A stretch of 64,000 nucleotides of DNA. Source: Dromaius novaehollandiae. Lineage: Eukaryota; Chordata; Aves; Casuariiformes; Dromaiidae. Below, piece after piece: positions 1-11,900 of this stretch. A program made the translations under genes and the position numbers. The DNA lies in assembly GCF_036370855.1 (NCBI RefSeq), contig NC_088101.1:37780585-37844584 (forward strand). Reading direction: 5' to 3'. The notes under the pieces are model-generated. The model did not search any database. It was not told the DNA's origin and was given only the letters and a program-made list of their open reading frames with translations. The stretch's first letter is position 1. Each line of letters opens with the position of its first letter.

Positions 1-3000
1 TTATCACCTGGTGCTACTCTAATAAATAGTTGCAGATAATGTGTTAGAAAATAGACATATATGGCTGGATTCTGACAGTAACTAACATGAGGTGCATTCA
101 GGTTAAATTATAGTGAAATCAGGATCTGACAGCACTTGCAACGAGTTAGAGATAGGCATTGTAAGTAGCATCGTCACATTAGCACAGAATTCCACATCAG
201 CTAATGTAGTCTTTTTAATAAGAAAAATCGGCCAGTATGGAGCTCTGTGCTGTCACAGCTAGACTGTTTCTAGTCTTCAGCTTTGTTCATTTTTATTTTC
301 AAAAAGCTCCTGAAAGCTAGCTCATTTACAGTTCGCTGGGTGCTAAACATGGGGCTGCATTCTGCAAGGTAGAAATAGATGGGAGTCAATTGGTATAATC
401 AGTTCAGAGCTCCACAGCTTCAGTAATTGATTCTCTGATCCTCTTTTGAAGACTGTGGCCTTGCTTTAGAACAAAGTGCTTGTTCTTTTCTACAAGGATT
501 GGTCTCTGTGTCGACTATATCCTTCTGCTATTGTGAAACTCCACTCATGACCAGTGCTCCTTCCACAAAGTGGCTTGCACTGACAGCGTAGTAAGGTTTA
601 ACTGTGCGTGGCCAAGGGAAACAATACTCATTCACATTTGGAGAGGGTTTTCAGAGGCTGACATGTAACACCAAACCAGCCTTTCACCCTGCAGAGGAAG
701 CTCACATTTGTTACAGATGCCTCTCAGGCATTTTTAAACTCTGGCTCATGAGGATGACTATAATCTGACACTTTTTATAAACAGTGCCTGACTGTAACTA
801 AGAAGAAACGTATTTTCCCTCCTGAGCTTTTACTCTTGCAATGAGTGGGTTTTAAGATGAAGAGTGAAGACAGGGATCTCATTTCACATGTATACAGCTT
901 ATTGCCCCTTCTACATACTGCGTTGCTTAGAACAGTAATCTCAGGTTAGGTGCTTTCACCTGACAGACCAACTTCCATTAAGTGTATTAGATAATCAAGA
1001 TTCTACACTAAAACAAAGCAAAAAGAGCTTTATTACATTAAGGGCTTTCCGGTCAACACACTACAGGCCATCTTTAAAAGGGAGAACTGCTGTGATCTCT
1101 CATGACGAGCAGGAACAAATCAATGTTAGCCACAGTAGTGTTATCTAGGAACTGTTCTAACTCCAGTCTTGACAGTGACTGCTTCTAATGTGCTCGATCA
1201 AGTCTCTTGCCTTTTCTGTGTTCTTTTTCCTTTTTATAAGCAGGGCTGATGGCATTTGCAGAGTAGAAATACGTCATACCAATGGGTCATTTGAACAATT
1301 AATTTTCTAATCCTTGTCTATGTCTTTACAAACATGTGATTAGTCAAAAGGAATGGAAGAGGAAAGCACCTACTCTAAGACAGCAGGAGTACGGGACTGA
1401 TAGTTTGCAGACAAGTTATGGCCCATGATTTCATTTTCATATGCTCCTTGATTTCATTTCATACGGTGCATACTACATACTCTTTTTTAAATTCTGACTA
1501 GATACCACTATGGTAAAATTCATCCAAATATTGTTCCAAAAAGTAATCTAGGCCATAGCAGACACCACAAGCACCCAGCATTAATGAGACCAATACCGGA
1601 AGGCTCATTAGAGTTCTGGATTTATAACTGATCAAACACTGACAAAATCATGGAGAAGGTATCTCAATTGGTTGCCTATCAAAAACTACACCGAAGAAGC
1701 TGCTTGACTATAGTGGCCAAGCACTGAAACAAAGAAAAAGTATCAGGTATCCATGGACTCTTTAGCCTAGAAAAAAAAGATATGATGAGAACCCATTTAT
1801 CAAGGTTTTAGCCAGACAAATTCCAAACGAAAATAAGGTACACATTTTTACCAATGAAATTAATTATAGGAAGAAACCACCCGGGAGAGGAGCAGGGGTC
1901 CTGCTCTTAACGTCCTGAGATCAAGACAGGATGTCCATCTGAAAGACATGCTTTAAGCAATTCATAATTAGATAGGAGTGCAAAATATTTAATTGCGTAT
2001 AGGTATACTTTATGATATAATGGTCCCAAGTCCTTAAATACTGTGCATCTCTGTGCAGGAGGGACTGAAGGGTCCATGAAAAGCAAGTTAGAATAAATAG
2101 CTAAGAATAGGTGAAAAAAAGGAAGCAGAGAAAACAGAGGAGAGAAAGCAACTGAACGGCACAGTATACAAAAGTCAACAGCACACGGGGAAGCAGTAGA
2201 ATATGAAAGGAGAGAGAAGAGCAGCTACAACAGTAAATAAAGAAATGAGCTGGACAAGAACTGAATATTTTAGAAAAGGTTCATACAAAAAAGGAAAAAA
2301 TAGTAAAAGAAATGTAAGATAAAACATACACACGCAGATTTTAGATTTGGGAATTAAATGTAATGCATGACGTGTCCATTTTATTTCAGTTCCCTGGCAG
2401 ATGTCCTATAATCTCTAGGTCTGAGGGAAATAAACCCTGCAGTATTTTCCCACTCCTAATTATAGGAGGTTTGTGGCTAGACAAAGATCCTATATATTAC
2501 ATAATTCACAGAACATCCACTTGAAAAATTATCCTACCACTATTTTTCAAGTCACTCTTACAGCAATAAGTAAAGAGACCAAGTAATTGCAGGTTAATAT
2601 GCATTCAACATATTCTGATCTAATTACTGAGCTTCGTATACTTCAGCTGAAATCATTCATGAAATTCTTCAGCTAACTCCTCATCTGATGGGTTATTTGA
2701 ATTTTCAACTGAAAAAATTACCAATAAAATATATATAGGACTTAGTTCCCTACTGTTGTACATACTGATCTTCTCTTGTACAAAGCAGATGTAACACAAA
2801 CAGAACAGGTACAAAAAATGCAAGAAAGGAAAGTCAAATTCACAATTTACAACTCACTTGTTGTTACTAAATTTACACAGGTAGCATAATACAAACTTTA
2901 CTTTTCTTATTTGAAAAATATTTACAGCCCATAGTTTGTTAAGAACATCATTTAGTCAAGGATGATGAGACAGTACCATGTAGCTTGTGCACCGGATAGC

Positions 3001-5732
3001 ACTAATTGTAAAACTGTCAGTCAGTAGAAAGTAAAATTTGCATTGATTGTAAAACTGTAAAAGTTCACTTGGTACAAATCTTTGAGTATCTGTACAAAAG
3101 GGTATGTTTCTAAGTATATACCATCTAGTAATTAAAGCCAAGATTTGATATTTGGCAAAAGGCAATATGAAAGGATCACAAACATGATTCAAAATTAAAT
3201 TCTAATATGAATTAATATATGTGTGAAGATATTATGATGAAGGTAGCTTTCTCAATCATTTCAGTATAGTTTATTCATTCGCACGCTCTCAGAATTCCAA
3301 CCTCAAAGGCCTCCTCCCCATGATTGAAACACTGCCTCCCTCCTTCATGATTTGAAGAAAAGGATGCCTTTAGATGTTTTCATTTTTTAATCTGCAAGTC
3401 TAAAATGTACTAGTTTGCTTTAGTATGTTCCAAATCTTCAGTTTATACATATATTTATGTAAAAATGGTGTACTAAGAACCTGTCCATAGCATACTTGTG
3501 ACTATGCTGTGTATGATATTGCTATCAATATCAAAGCAAAAGATTCTAGTCTGTTTACTACAGGAATGATGTTATACAAGGCTCTGACACCTTCCTGTGG
3601 TGTTCTGTAATAATGCTTTCTATAGTTTTCCTGATGGGCCGAAGGCCTGATCTAGCATTCACACACCTTCCTCCCTCTGTTTTGTTCAGAGAAGTTTGTA
3701 ACGGGAGGATGCCTTTTAATAACCCTAACATTCACTGACCTCTGTAGCCTGGGGTCCAACTTCTCTTAACTAGTGCTTCTTCTCATCCTCCCAAACTCCA
3801 TCCCTTCCCAGCACTCTCAAAGCATCCCAACCCAGAGCTCTCAACTGCTCTTTTCCATAAACCCTTGGTGGGAGCCCTCAAGCCCCCAGTACTTTCCTGG
3901 TTAAGTTCCTCCTCAAAACTGTCTCACACCAGAATTCTGTATCCCTTCCAATCCTCTCTCTAACTCCTACCCTAATTCTCCAACCTAAAGCTTCCCAATC
4001 TAAACTTGCCTGTTCTTCGCAGTTTCAACTTTCCCGTGCCAAAGCTCACCCAGCCCCACAACTCAGAGCCTACGTATTTGCAAATCATATGCTCCTGGTC
4101 TGCTGAGGGCACCTCCTTTTCCCACACCCTTCACCTTCCTTGTGCCTGCTGGTATCCCCTGTTGTACTCCAATTAGCCTCTGTCATCAGCTAAAATCACC
4201 ACCTGGCTCCTGCCTTGACAAAGTTTTAAAAATAGAGGTGGCAGCTGCATACATCCAAATTTGTCTGCCAAGACTCAGAGGGGCAGAAAATGAGGGCATG
4301 TCTGAGGAAGCAAAGAATACTTGCCATAGCCAGGACAATAAAATGACACAGCTCCTTATAAATTCTTAATCTGCTTCAATAACCTCTTGTGCTGACATTT
4401 TTAAAGTAGGGGAACAATTTTTCTTGATTTTTTTCTCTCTTAGCTAAAGAAGAATGTTTCATCAGTGGATGCCATGATAAAGCCATGCAGTGCTATAACT
4501 CCAGATGGGAAGCTGTAACTATTTTGGGGAAGTAAAATAAGCAGTTTAGGAAATGTTAGGTCACAGATGAAAGAAAGCTGTCCAACACATACTTCCGACT
4601 ATTACAAGAACAAAAATACTGTTTGTTCTTGCCCTAATTTTGAGATAGCACTGTCTTTGCTAAATTGTTGCAAATGCTAAATAGCTAATTTACGGCAGTT
4701 ATTCCTAGACAAAAGTTTACAGTCTGCTACTGAAAATTTTATTTACAGACCAGTTTGTACTCTGTATTGCATGCCTATCAGTCTCCTCCCAATAGTTTTT
4801 GAACCTTTTGACTAGACATGGCACAGAGATTGAGGTCTCAAGGATAAAAAATCCCTACAAGTTCCTTGAAAATTGGCAGACAGGTAGAGGAGAAAGACCC
4901 TCTAAGTTCCTGTACTGGGAGAATGGATGGAGTCTGATAACAAAAAACCCCCACCATGGAAGGGATGGAGAAGGTAAAGGGAGAAAGAGGAAAAGTGAGA
5001 AATGCTATAAATGCATGACTATGTGTAAAGCTTCTTTAAGAATTCTCACATTTTGCCAGAGATTCCAGCTATGAGACACATGTATACAAGAAAGCAGGTT
5101 TCAATAATTTCACTTTTCACAGAGAAACTTGCTATCTAAGGGATAAAGTCATGGGAAAAATGTGTTGCTTCTGGCATGTACAGACTTTTCTTAGCTGCGC
5201 ACTTCAGTTTCTGATTGGAAAGGTGATGCAGAGGCTAAGACTTGAATTGGCAGCCAGACAGTCCTTACTAGCACTCAGCTGTAGTCTAAGGTCAAAATAA
5301 AAGTGCCTCATAAACCCAGTATTTTTTAACATTTAAACAGGATAAGTAAAATGAGTGCATTTTCATGTTATGAAGAGTATTTTCACAGTATTTCATCATA
5401 TGCAAGCTGACGACTTCACTTCGATTAGTACTGCTGTTACTACAGATGTGGCTGAAGGAGATAAGCTGTTTCAAATCTGCAGAATGGCTTCTGGGCCTGA
5501 GAGCTTTTTTCCTTCTGATACATAAGTTGATCTAGTAAAAGGCATTGCCTGTCCTCACAAACCTTGTCTACTTTAATCAGAAACCATTAGTGTATGTAAA
5601 AAAAAAGCAATACAAGTTGAAAACAAGCTGGGATGTCAGCTTCAGGATTTTATTTAAAATTTAAAACTAGACCAAGAGCTCTGGATCTAAGGAAGATACC
5701 GGAGATTGGAATCTAATGCCTGTCTCTTTCAG
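1..5732. other. EDNRA: EDNRA intron upstream of the first exon in the window
   Basis: No exon for the conserved TM3 segment (LCALSVDR) was found by eye, so this is taken as intron. It is AT-rich with no long ORF. Content: a short hairpin at 1890-1906 (arms GAGCAGG/CCTGCTC) and a C/T-rich block at about 3660-4150. Confidence 0.7.
3660..4150. other. Pyrimidine-rich (C/T) block
   Basis: About 490 bp whose plus strand is strongly C/T-rich, with many CCC and CTC runs, flanked by AT-rich sequence. No coding signal supports the short ORF near its end. It may be a decayed repeat; unidentified. Confidence 0.4.
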
Positions 5733-5931
5733 GTACAGAGCAGTTGCCTCCTGGAGCCGTGTTCAGGGAATTGGAATCCCTATGATCACTGCTATTGAAA
5801 TTTTCTCCATTTGGCTTCTGTCCTTTATATTGGCTATTCCAGAAGCAATTGGTTTTGCTGTGGTACCTTTCAGATACAAGGATGAAGGTTATGTTACCTG
5901 CATGCTCAATCCTACAAATAGTTTTATGTTG
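5733..5931 (+). CDS. EDNRA: EDNRA coding exon: DRY tyrosine, IC2, TM4, ECL2
   Basis: 199 bp. The acceptor is a pyrimidine-rich tract ending in ag at 5731-5732. The first base completes the Arg of DRY, then Y-R-A-V-A-S-W-S-R follows. It runs through TM4 ([16 protein letters not shown]) to the ECL2 cysteine (YVTCMLN). The donor gtaagt at 5932 leaves phase 0 after FML. Splitting DRY across the junction means the preceding exon must end in phase 2. Confidence 0.95.
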
Positions 5932-8900
5932 GTAAGTAACATCCTTTCTTCTCTTCTTGGGATTGGCAGTACATATTTTAGACACTTAAGATACTGGGTT
6001 ATAGTGTTAAAATATGCTTTATTCATCCATTAAAGTGTAAAATGTATTCTAATGTATACTGACTGGTGCAAGGAGGATCCTTCATTTACAGTGGTCAGTC
6101 TCTATTTTTATCCAGAGATAGCAAATGTGTCTTTACAACATTTCCATTCCTTCACTAGTGAGGATTCTTTATCCAGTAATTTACAATGTAGATCTGATTG
6201 AAGTACAGTCAAGAACAGCACCAGTGTAGCCAGAGCTTTAGGAGGTATTGCGTTTCTAGGTATAATACCTTCGAGCTTGTAACTGTCGGAAAACATGTTT
6301 TACCATGATGAGTCATCGTTTTGTATGCAATAGCCAACTTTTGGCAGAAAAACAAAAGGGTGGGGCCATGCTCTAACATAACTTCTCCTCTTCCGAATGC
6401 CATTTACAAAGTCAAGCAGAGTAATCCCTTCATTTATAAGAATTCATGGCTACAAACTTGACAGACTCATATCTCTAACCTAGGAACCTTGGTCACTGTT
6501 AGCTGTCATCTAGAGACAGCAGCACAATATTCAGAGCAAGAGAAGTGCCTGAGTAGGCTTGGACTTCTTCAGCATGTTTCATAGCCCTCATCCACAACGC
6601 TACTGCAGCTTAACAGTTGTCAATACCCACATCAGCTTGTTTAAAGCAAGTCAGGTGGAAGTCACTACAGAGTTAACATATCTTTACTACATAGAAGGAT
6701 AGTGGTTCTGCCTGACCCTCCACTGATAAAATGGGAAAAGGTATCTTATATTTTCCTTTGTGGATCCAAAGAAAGGCCAGATACAGTTCACCCAGTAATA
6801 AAAAATGATCATTGCTCTGTTCTGTCTGAGAGAAGGCAGATAATGCAAGGTCTTAACTATTGAGGGAAACTCCACATTTTTTCCTGAGCTAGAATTTTTC
6901 ATGATAAAGTATAAGTTTCTCTGTTTGTTTTCAAATGTCTGACACTTCTCCTTTTATGGGATCATAACATGGCTTGGGCTAGAACTGGGGAGGGGAAGGC
7001 ACCAAAAACAGCTAGAAAATTTAGAAAATAAAAGGGGTGTATGATTCATGGTTTTCAATGGAAGATCCCCAAATTCAGTATGGTTACACAGACTGCAGGG
7101 ATGGCAGAAACAGCAAGAGACAAGAGCAAGAGAAAACAAAAGCCTTTCCTTGATGGAAATAAAACATGTAGGTGAAGGGCAAGTAAAGTTGCCCAGGACT
7201 TACAGTATTTTTGTTTCTAAAGTCTGCAGATTCTATGGCTGTAGATATTTCAGTTACAAGAATGAGATTTATGAAATGTGTACTGTAGCAAATCTAGGCT
7301 TTTCGCTTTTATAATGGCTGTTTTTTTCCACAAATGTGCCTGGGCAATCTTCACTTCTTCTCTCCCTAAGAAAAAGAATAGTTTTCTCCTCGGTATTCTC
7401 AAAAACATTACAGTTCACGTCTTTTGTGGGCACATTAACTTTAATGATCATTGTTCTGTTCTTAACTCAGTAAGTAGAATAGCTTGGTTTTTTTGTTTCT
7501 TAGCAATAATTAGTATCTTTTACATGCTCAGCACAATTCAAAAGCTCCAAATCCCCTCAATCCCAAGTTGATTTTCCAGGAAAGAAACCAGCATTTACTT
7601 TCAAGCTGAGAATTAAGTGTTGGAAGCCTCAGTCAAAATGGGTAGTGTTTCAATGAATTGCGAGCAAATAAAAACATGATATTAAAATGGAAATACCATT
7701 TTAACTTAATTATAGTATTTACTACCACAAACACCACAATAAACAATCATTAAACTTTGGGAAGGAATTAAGATTAACTTTTGTTTTTAATAGGAGCCTT
7801 ATTCATGTTTAAAGCAATCCTTGAAAGACTTGAAAGATTCATGCTTGACCATGATTCCCAAGAGGCTGAGTGCACTAGGAAACTTGTTTAAAATGCACAT
7901 TTCCTGTAGAAAACCAGTTCCATGTGGACTTTCAAGACAAACAAAAGAACGTCTATTTCTCTTAAATCAACCCAATTTTGTGCTTTGATGTAAGCTTTGT
8001 GAAGCTCAGATTCCATAATCATTTGCAGACATTTTCATGAAGGTTTTATAACTTCACAAAGCCAGGTCTTCGTACAGAATTAATGCACTGGCCAGGGTTG
8101 ATACACAGAACTGGGTGTGCGTGTTCTTTGTGACTGACATGCAATGCTCACAAAAGCTGTTAGACTATTGGGACAGAAAGTTTGCCTTGTTAATACAGCA
8201 TGGATTCAGAGAGTACACATTTTGCTGTGCTGCCCAGCCAACGCGCTTCTAGTCTGACCTGAAGGAATTTGCCACGGAAAAAATTATTGTCTTCATGTAT
8301 TTGCAGTCCTTTTCTCTGCAGAAAGAGTGCTAATTAGATTTCCCCTCAGTACAGACTCTTAAAATATGAAGCATACTGTTTTCTGGTTTTCTGCTGGCAG
8401 AAGCTGAGTTCCCAGGGGGGAAATTCTGCCCCCAAGGAGCGTGCAACTATGCAGTGGATTGCAGCCCCTCCTTTCCCAGGGATGAGGCTAATGAGGGGGA
8501 GAAAACAAGCTAATCAACGCAGTTCAAAATGTCCTGTGAGGTGGGGTTGTGGCCTAGATACCAGTACTGTATGCTAAATTAGCAAACTCTGTAAGCAACT
8601 TACTCTCTCTGTTGGGGTGGGGGGATAAAAATCAAAAACATTTCCCTTTTCTCTGTAACTCAACTTTCTGATGTAACTAAAGTAAATTAAAAAAATAGCA
8701 TTATTAGATACTAGTCTATTAAATTACATCCATTTTCATCTTTCAAAGTTTAGCACTCTTTAGTTTTAAAAGTAAACATGATATCAGATGTTTGACTTTT
8801 TCAAATGGGATTCATATAGCCCTCAGTTATTAGCATTTTGATATTTGGTGTGGGAACTGTGATGTTACAAGAGCACATCCACTAGGAATAAACAAGCTAA

Positions 8901-11900
8901 GAGAAAGATTATGAGAAAGAAGGTTCCCTTTTGCACACATCCATCTCAGTGACTAATAACGTAGAGACAGGAAGTATTTAAAATGTCATACTTCAATGCA
9001 CAGTTTTGTCTGAGCATAAAAGTTAAGTACAAAAATACAGCATTTTCTCACGTCTGCAAATATAATTATCTTCTGAAAAGTACAATTTTAAGTGTTTTGT
9101 CAAATGTAGTATTTCCCATAATACATAAAACCTTAAGCCACAGTTAAGAGTTAAAATTACACAGCAGAGTAATGCTACACTATCAATTCACTCTGTGCCC
9201 AGTCACAAAAGTGAAATGGTATAAATGGCAGGCAAAGAGTTAAAAGTACCTATACCACTGGAAGCCACCAGTCCTAAGTTTTGCATATAACAGACAAATG
9301 CTTACGAAGTGGTCTCTATCTGCCCAGTACATAAGCAAACCAACTAGCAATCTTTTCACTGATAACAAAAGATGACTAAGCTTACAAGACATTTTGAACC
9401 TTCCTTTTTTGGAATCAGGACAGGAACCATAGAGGTAAATGGCATTTCCTGAGGCTTTTAGTGAGATTTGTTATCACAAACTGACACTTGCTACATTTTG
9501 GCATGTCATTTTTGTGAAAACTGAGCTCTGGTTTTCATGAATGGGAGTACATGTCCAGAAAACACAATCACAAGAAATTAATTCCAACTCAAAACAGGTT
9601 GTAACAAAGGTACACACAGGCTATCAGTAAGGTAAACTAAAGGTTTACACTGCCACAATTCCCATTTTCATGTTGGTCCAAAATAGATCAGAAAGATAAG
9701 AATGTTGACATAGTTCAGTACTGTTTACCAATAGACTTAGACTTGTAAGAACCATACCAACTGTCACACTCTCTGTTACATTTCTGTGGTACTTTCTGTT
9801 GAATTTTAAGAAAATATCTTCTCTTTTCTTTCCCTTATCTGCAGTTTTACAAAGATGCAAAGGATTGGTGGCTGTTTGGTTTCTATTTCTGCATGCCACT
9901 GGCATGTACTGCTATCTTTTACACACTAATGACTTGTGAAATGTTAAACAGAAGGAACAGTAATTTGAGAATCGCTCTCAGTGAACATCTTAAGCAGGTA
10001 AATATTAAGAATGACAGTCTTTGAAAATGCTGTTCTTCTATCTTTACGTTAGCTTAGAAATGTTTCAAAGTGTATCTGAATGCAATAACTTATAGAAAGT
10101 GAGGATGTAGGTTATTTATGACCTTAAGATATTCAGTCAAACCCAGAACATAAGAGATCACACTATAAGGAGCTACTGAAGACAACATGCTCTGGAAGTT
10201 CACCAGAGTTTATTTCTTTTCTTAAGTGTGACAGTTCTGCTCTCCCACTCTTTAACCTTAAATCACTACTGGCTATATGCCTTGGAATTTAGTTACAAAG
10301 ATTTGCCAAAATATTGTTTCTTTTTATTCATAAAGATACAACTCCATGGGTCCTCCCTATTTTTGGCATACTTTGATGCACAACTTTTGTGTCCTATAAA
10401 AAGCAGTTGTAGAGTAACCTGGTTTTAGAATAAGCTGGATTTTTTCAGGCTTGTTTATCTGTTGCAGTATCACTACTGTAGCTGTACTGGCTATAGAAAA
10501 GAGGAGTAGGAGACTTGGACAAACAAGTAATCACAGAGCAAAGTCACTCACAAATCTCACTTTGGTGTTTTTGCAGCACTTTCTGATGCTTCCTTCCTTA
10601 CTGAAATTTTGAAAATAATCTGCAGCTTTTTCCCTGCAGTTAGTCAGACAATAGGATACAATGACTAACTTCAGCCTATCAAATCCCACTCTTTGATTTA
10701 GAAACGTGAATCCCTAAAGCAGTCCCCTCTGCATGAGAGTGAGTTCTCTGAGGGGTTCTCCCTCTGCTGGTTCATTCCAGACTGGGCAGACCAGAAGATC
10801 CTCCTCCCATGGTGCAAATCCTCCACTTCCTTCCCTAATCAGGCCCCTAGGGCCTGCAACACAGTTTCTCCTAGGGCCCCACATAATCTACTCCACCTGT
10901 TAGGACTAGAATGGTATGTACAGGGCAGTCTTCCCTCTCTCTTTCCCCATCATGAAGTGCAGCGCCCAGCATGTAACTTGGACTGGTTACTGGAGGATGG
11001 ATTTATGCCGCAATTTACAAATGTAAAGTGTCTTTTTAACTATCACTTTTTGCTCTTCCTCTCTTTCTCCTTACTCCCTACAGCCTTGTCCACATTAATG
11101 TCTAGTTATGATCCTTTCATATTTTGATGAAAACTGCCATGATAAGAAAGAAGAAACAATAATAGTCTTATTCGAAGACAAACAGGACTTAATCTAATCA
11201 TATATTTGACTAGAAAATTTTTAATGACAGAGCCTTGCAATGCTTGTTATTGTTACACTACAATGGCAGTTCAAGAAGTGGTATTCTCACCCCAAGTATG
11301 ACTCTCTTCATCAAATCCATGCCTACCAAATACCACTCATATGCACTGTCAAAAATCCACTAAAACATCTGTAAGTCTCTAGAGCCACATAAAATATCCA
11401 TCAAATTAAATTATTTCCTGACAAAGTATTATGTGATTAAGCTGCAATACAGAGGTTTCTAAAATTTTGTTTGTAGAGGGACTGTTTATTCAGGAACATC
11501 AAGATCACATAGCAAGCACACACAGCAAAATTAAAACACTGTGCAACTCTTTCCTGTTCAGCATCGCTTTACATGACACAATGCATACACACTAAATGTA
11601 AAACAGTACATCACAGAGAATTTGACATCCTGACTAGATACACAGTTGAATAAAACTTCTTTACCAATTGATTTAGGTGCTGTGGGCTTACAAATTGCCC
11701 CAAATCAAGGATTAGATGAAAGTGGTTTAACAGTCCAGTCTGATATCAGTTTCCCTAATACATGAAAAAGTCTCCTTGCAGAGTGCATATGCTCCTGAAG
11801 ATAAAGGTTTATCCAAGGGATTGCCAGAAAACTAATCTAGTGCAGAGTAATAGGAATGGCTAGCAAAGTAGTCAGGTTCAGGAAAATCCAGCGATGGATT

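Noticed and set aside
1890-1906. Short perfect hairpin GAGCAGG-GGT-CCTGCTC
   Set aside because: Seven-base arms are expected by chance in 64 kb; no supporting context.
1-5732. Possible EDNRA exon for TM3 (LCALSVDR)
   Set aside because: Searched by eye for matching nucleotides followed by a donor; none found, so upstream exons are taken to lie outside the window.
5713-5985. 90-codon open frame antisense to the EDNRA exon
   Set aside because: Shadow of the real exon on the other strand, no family signature.
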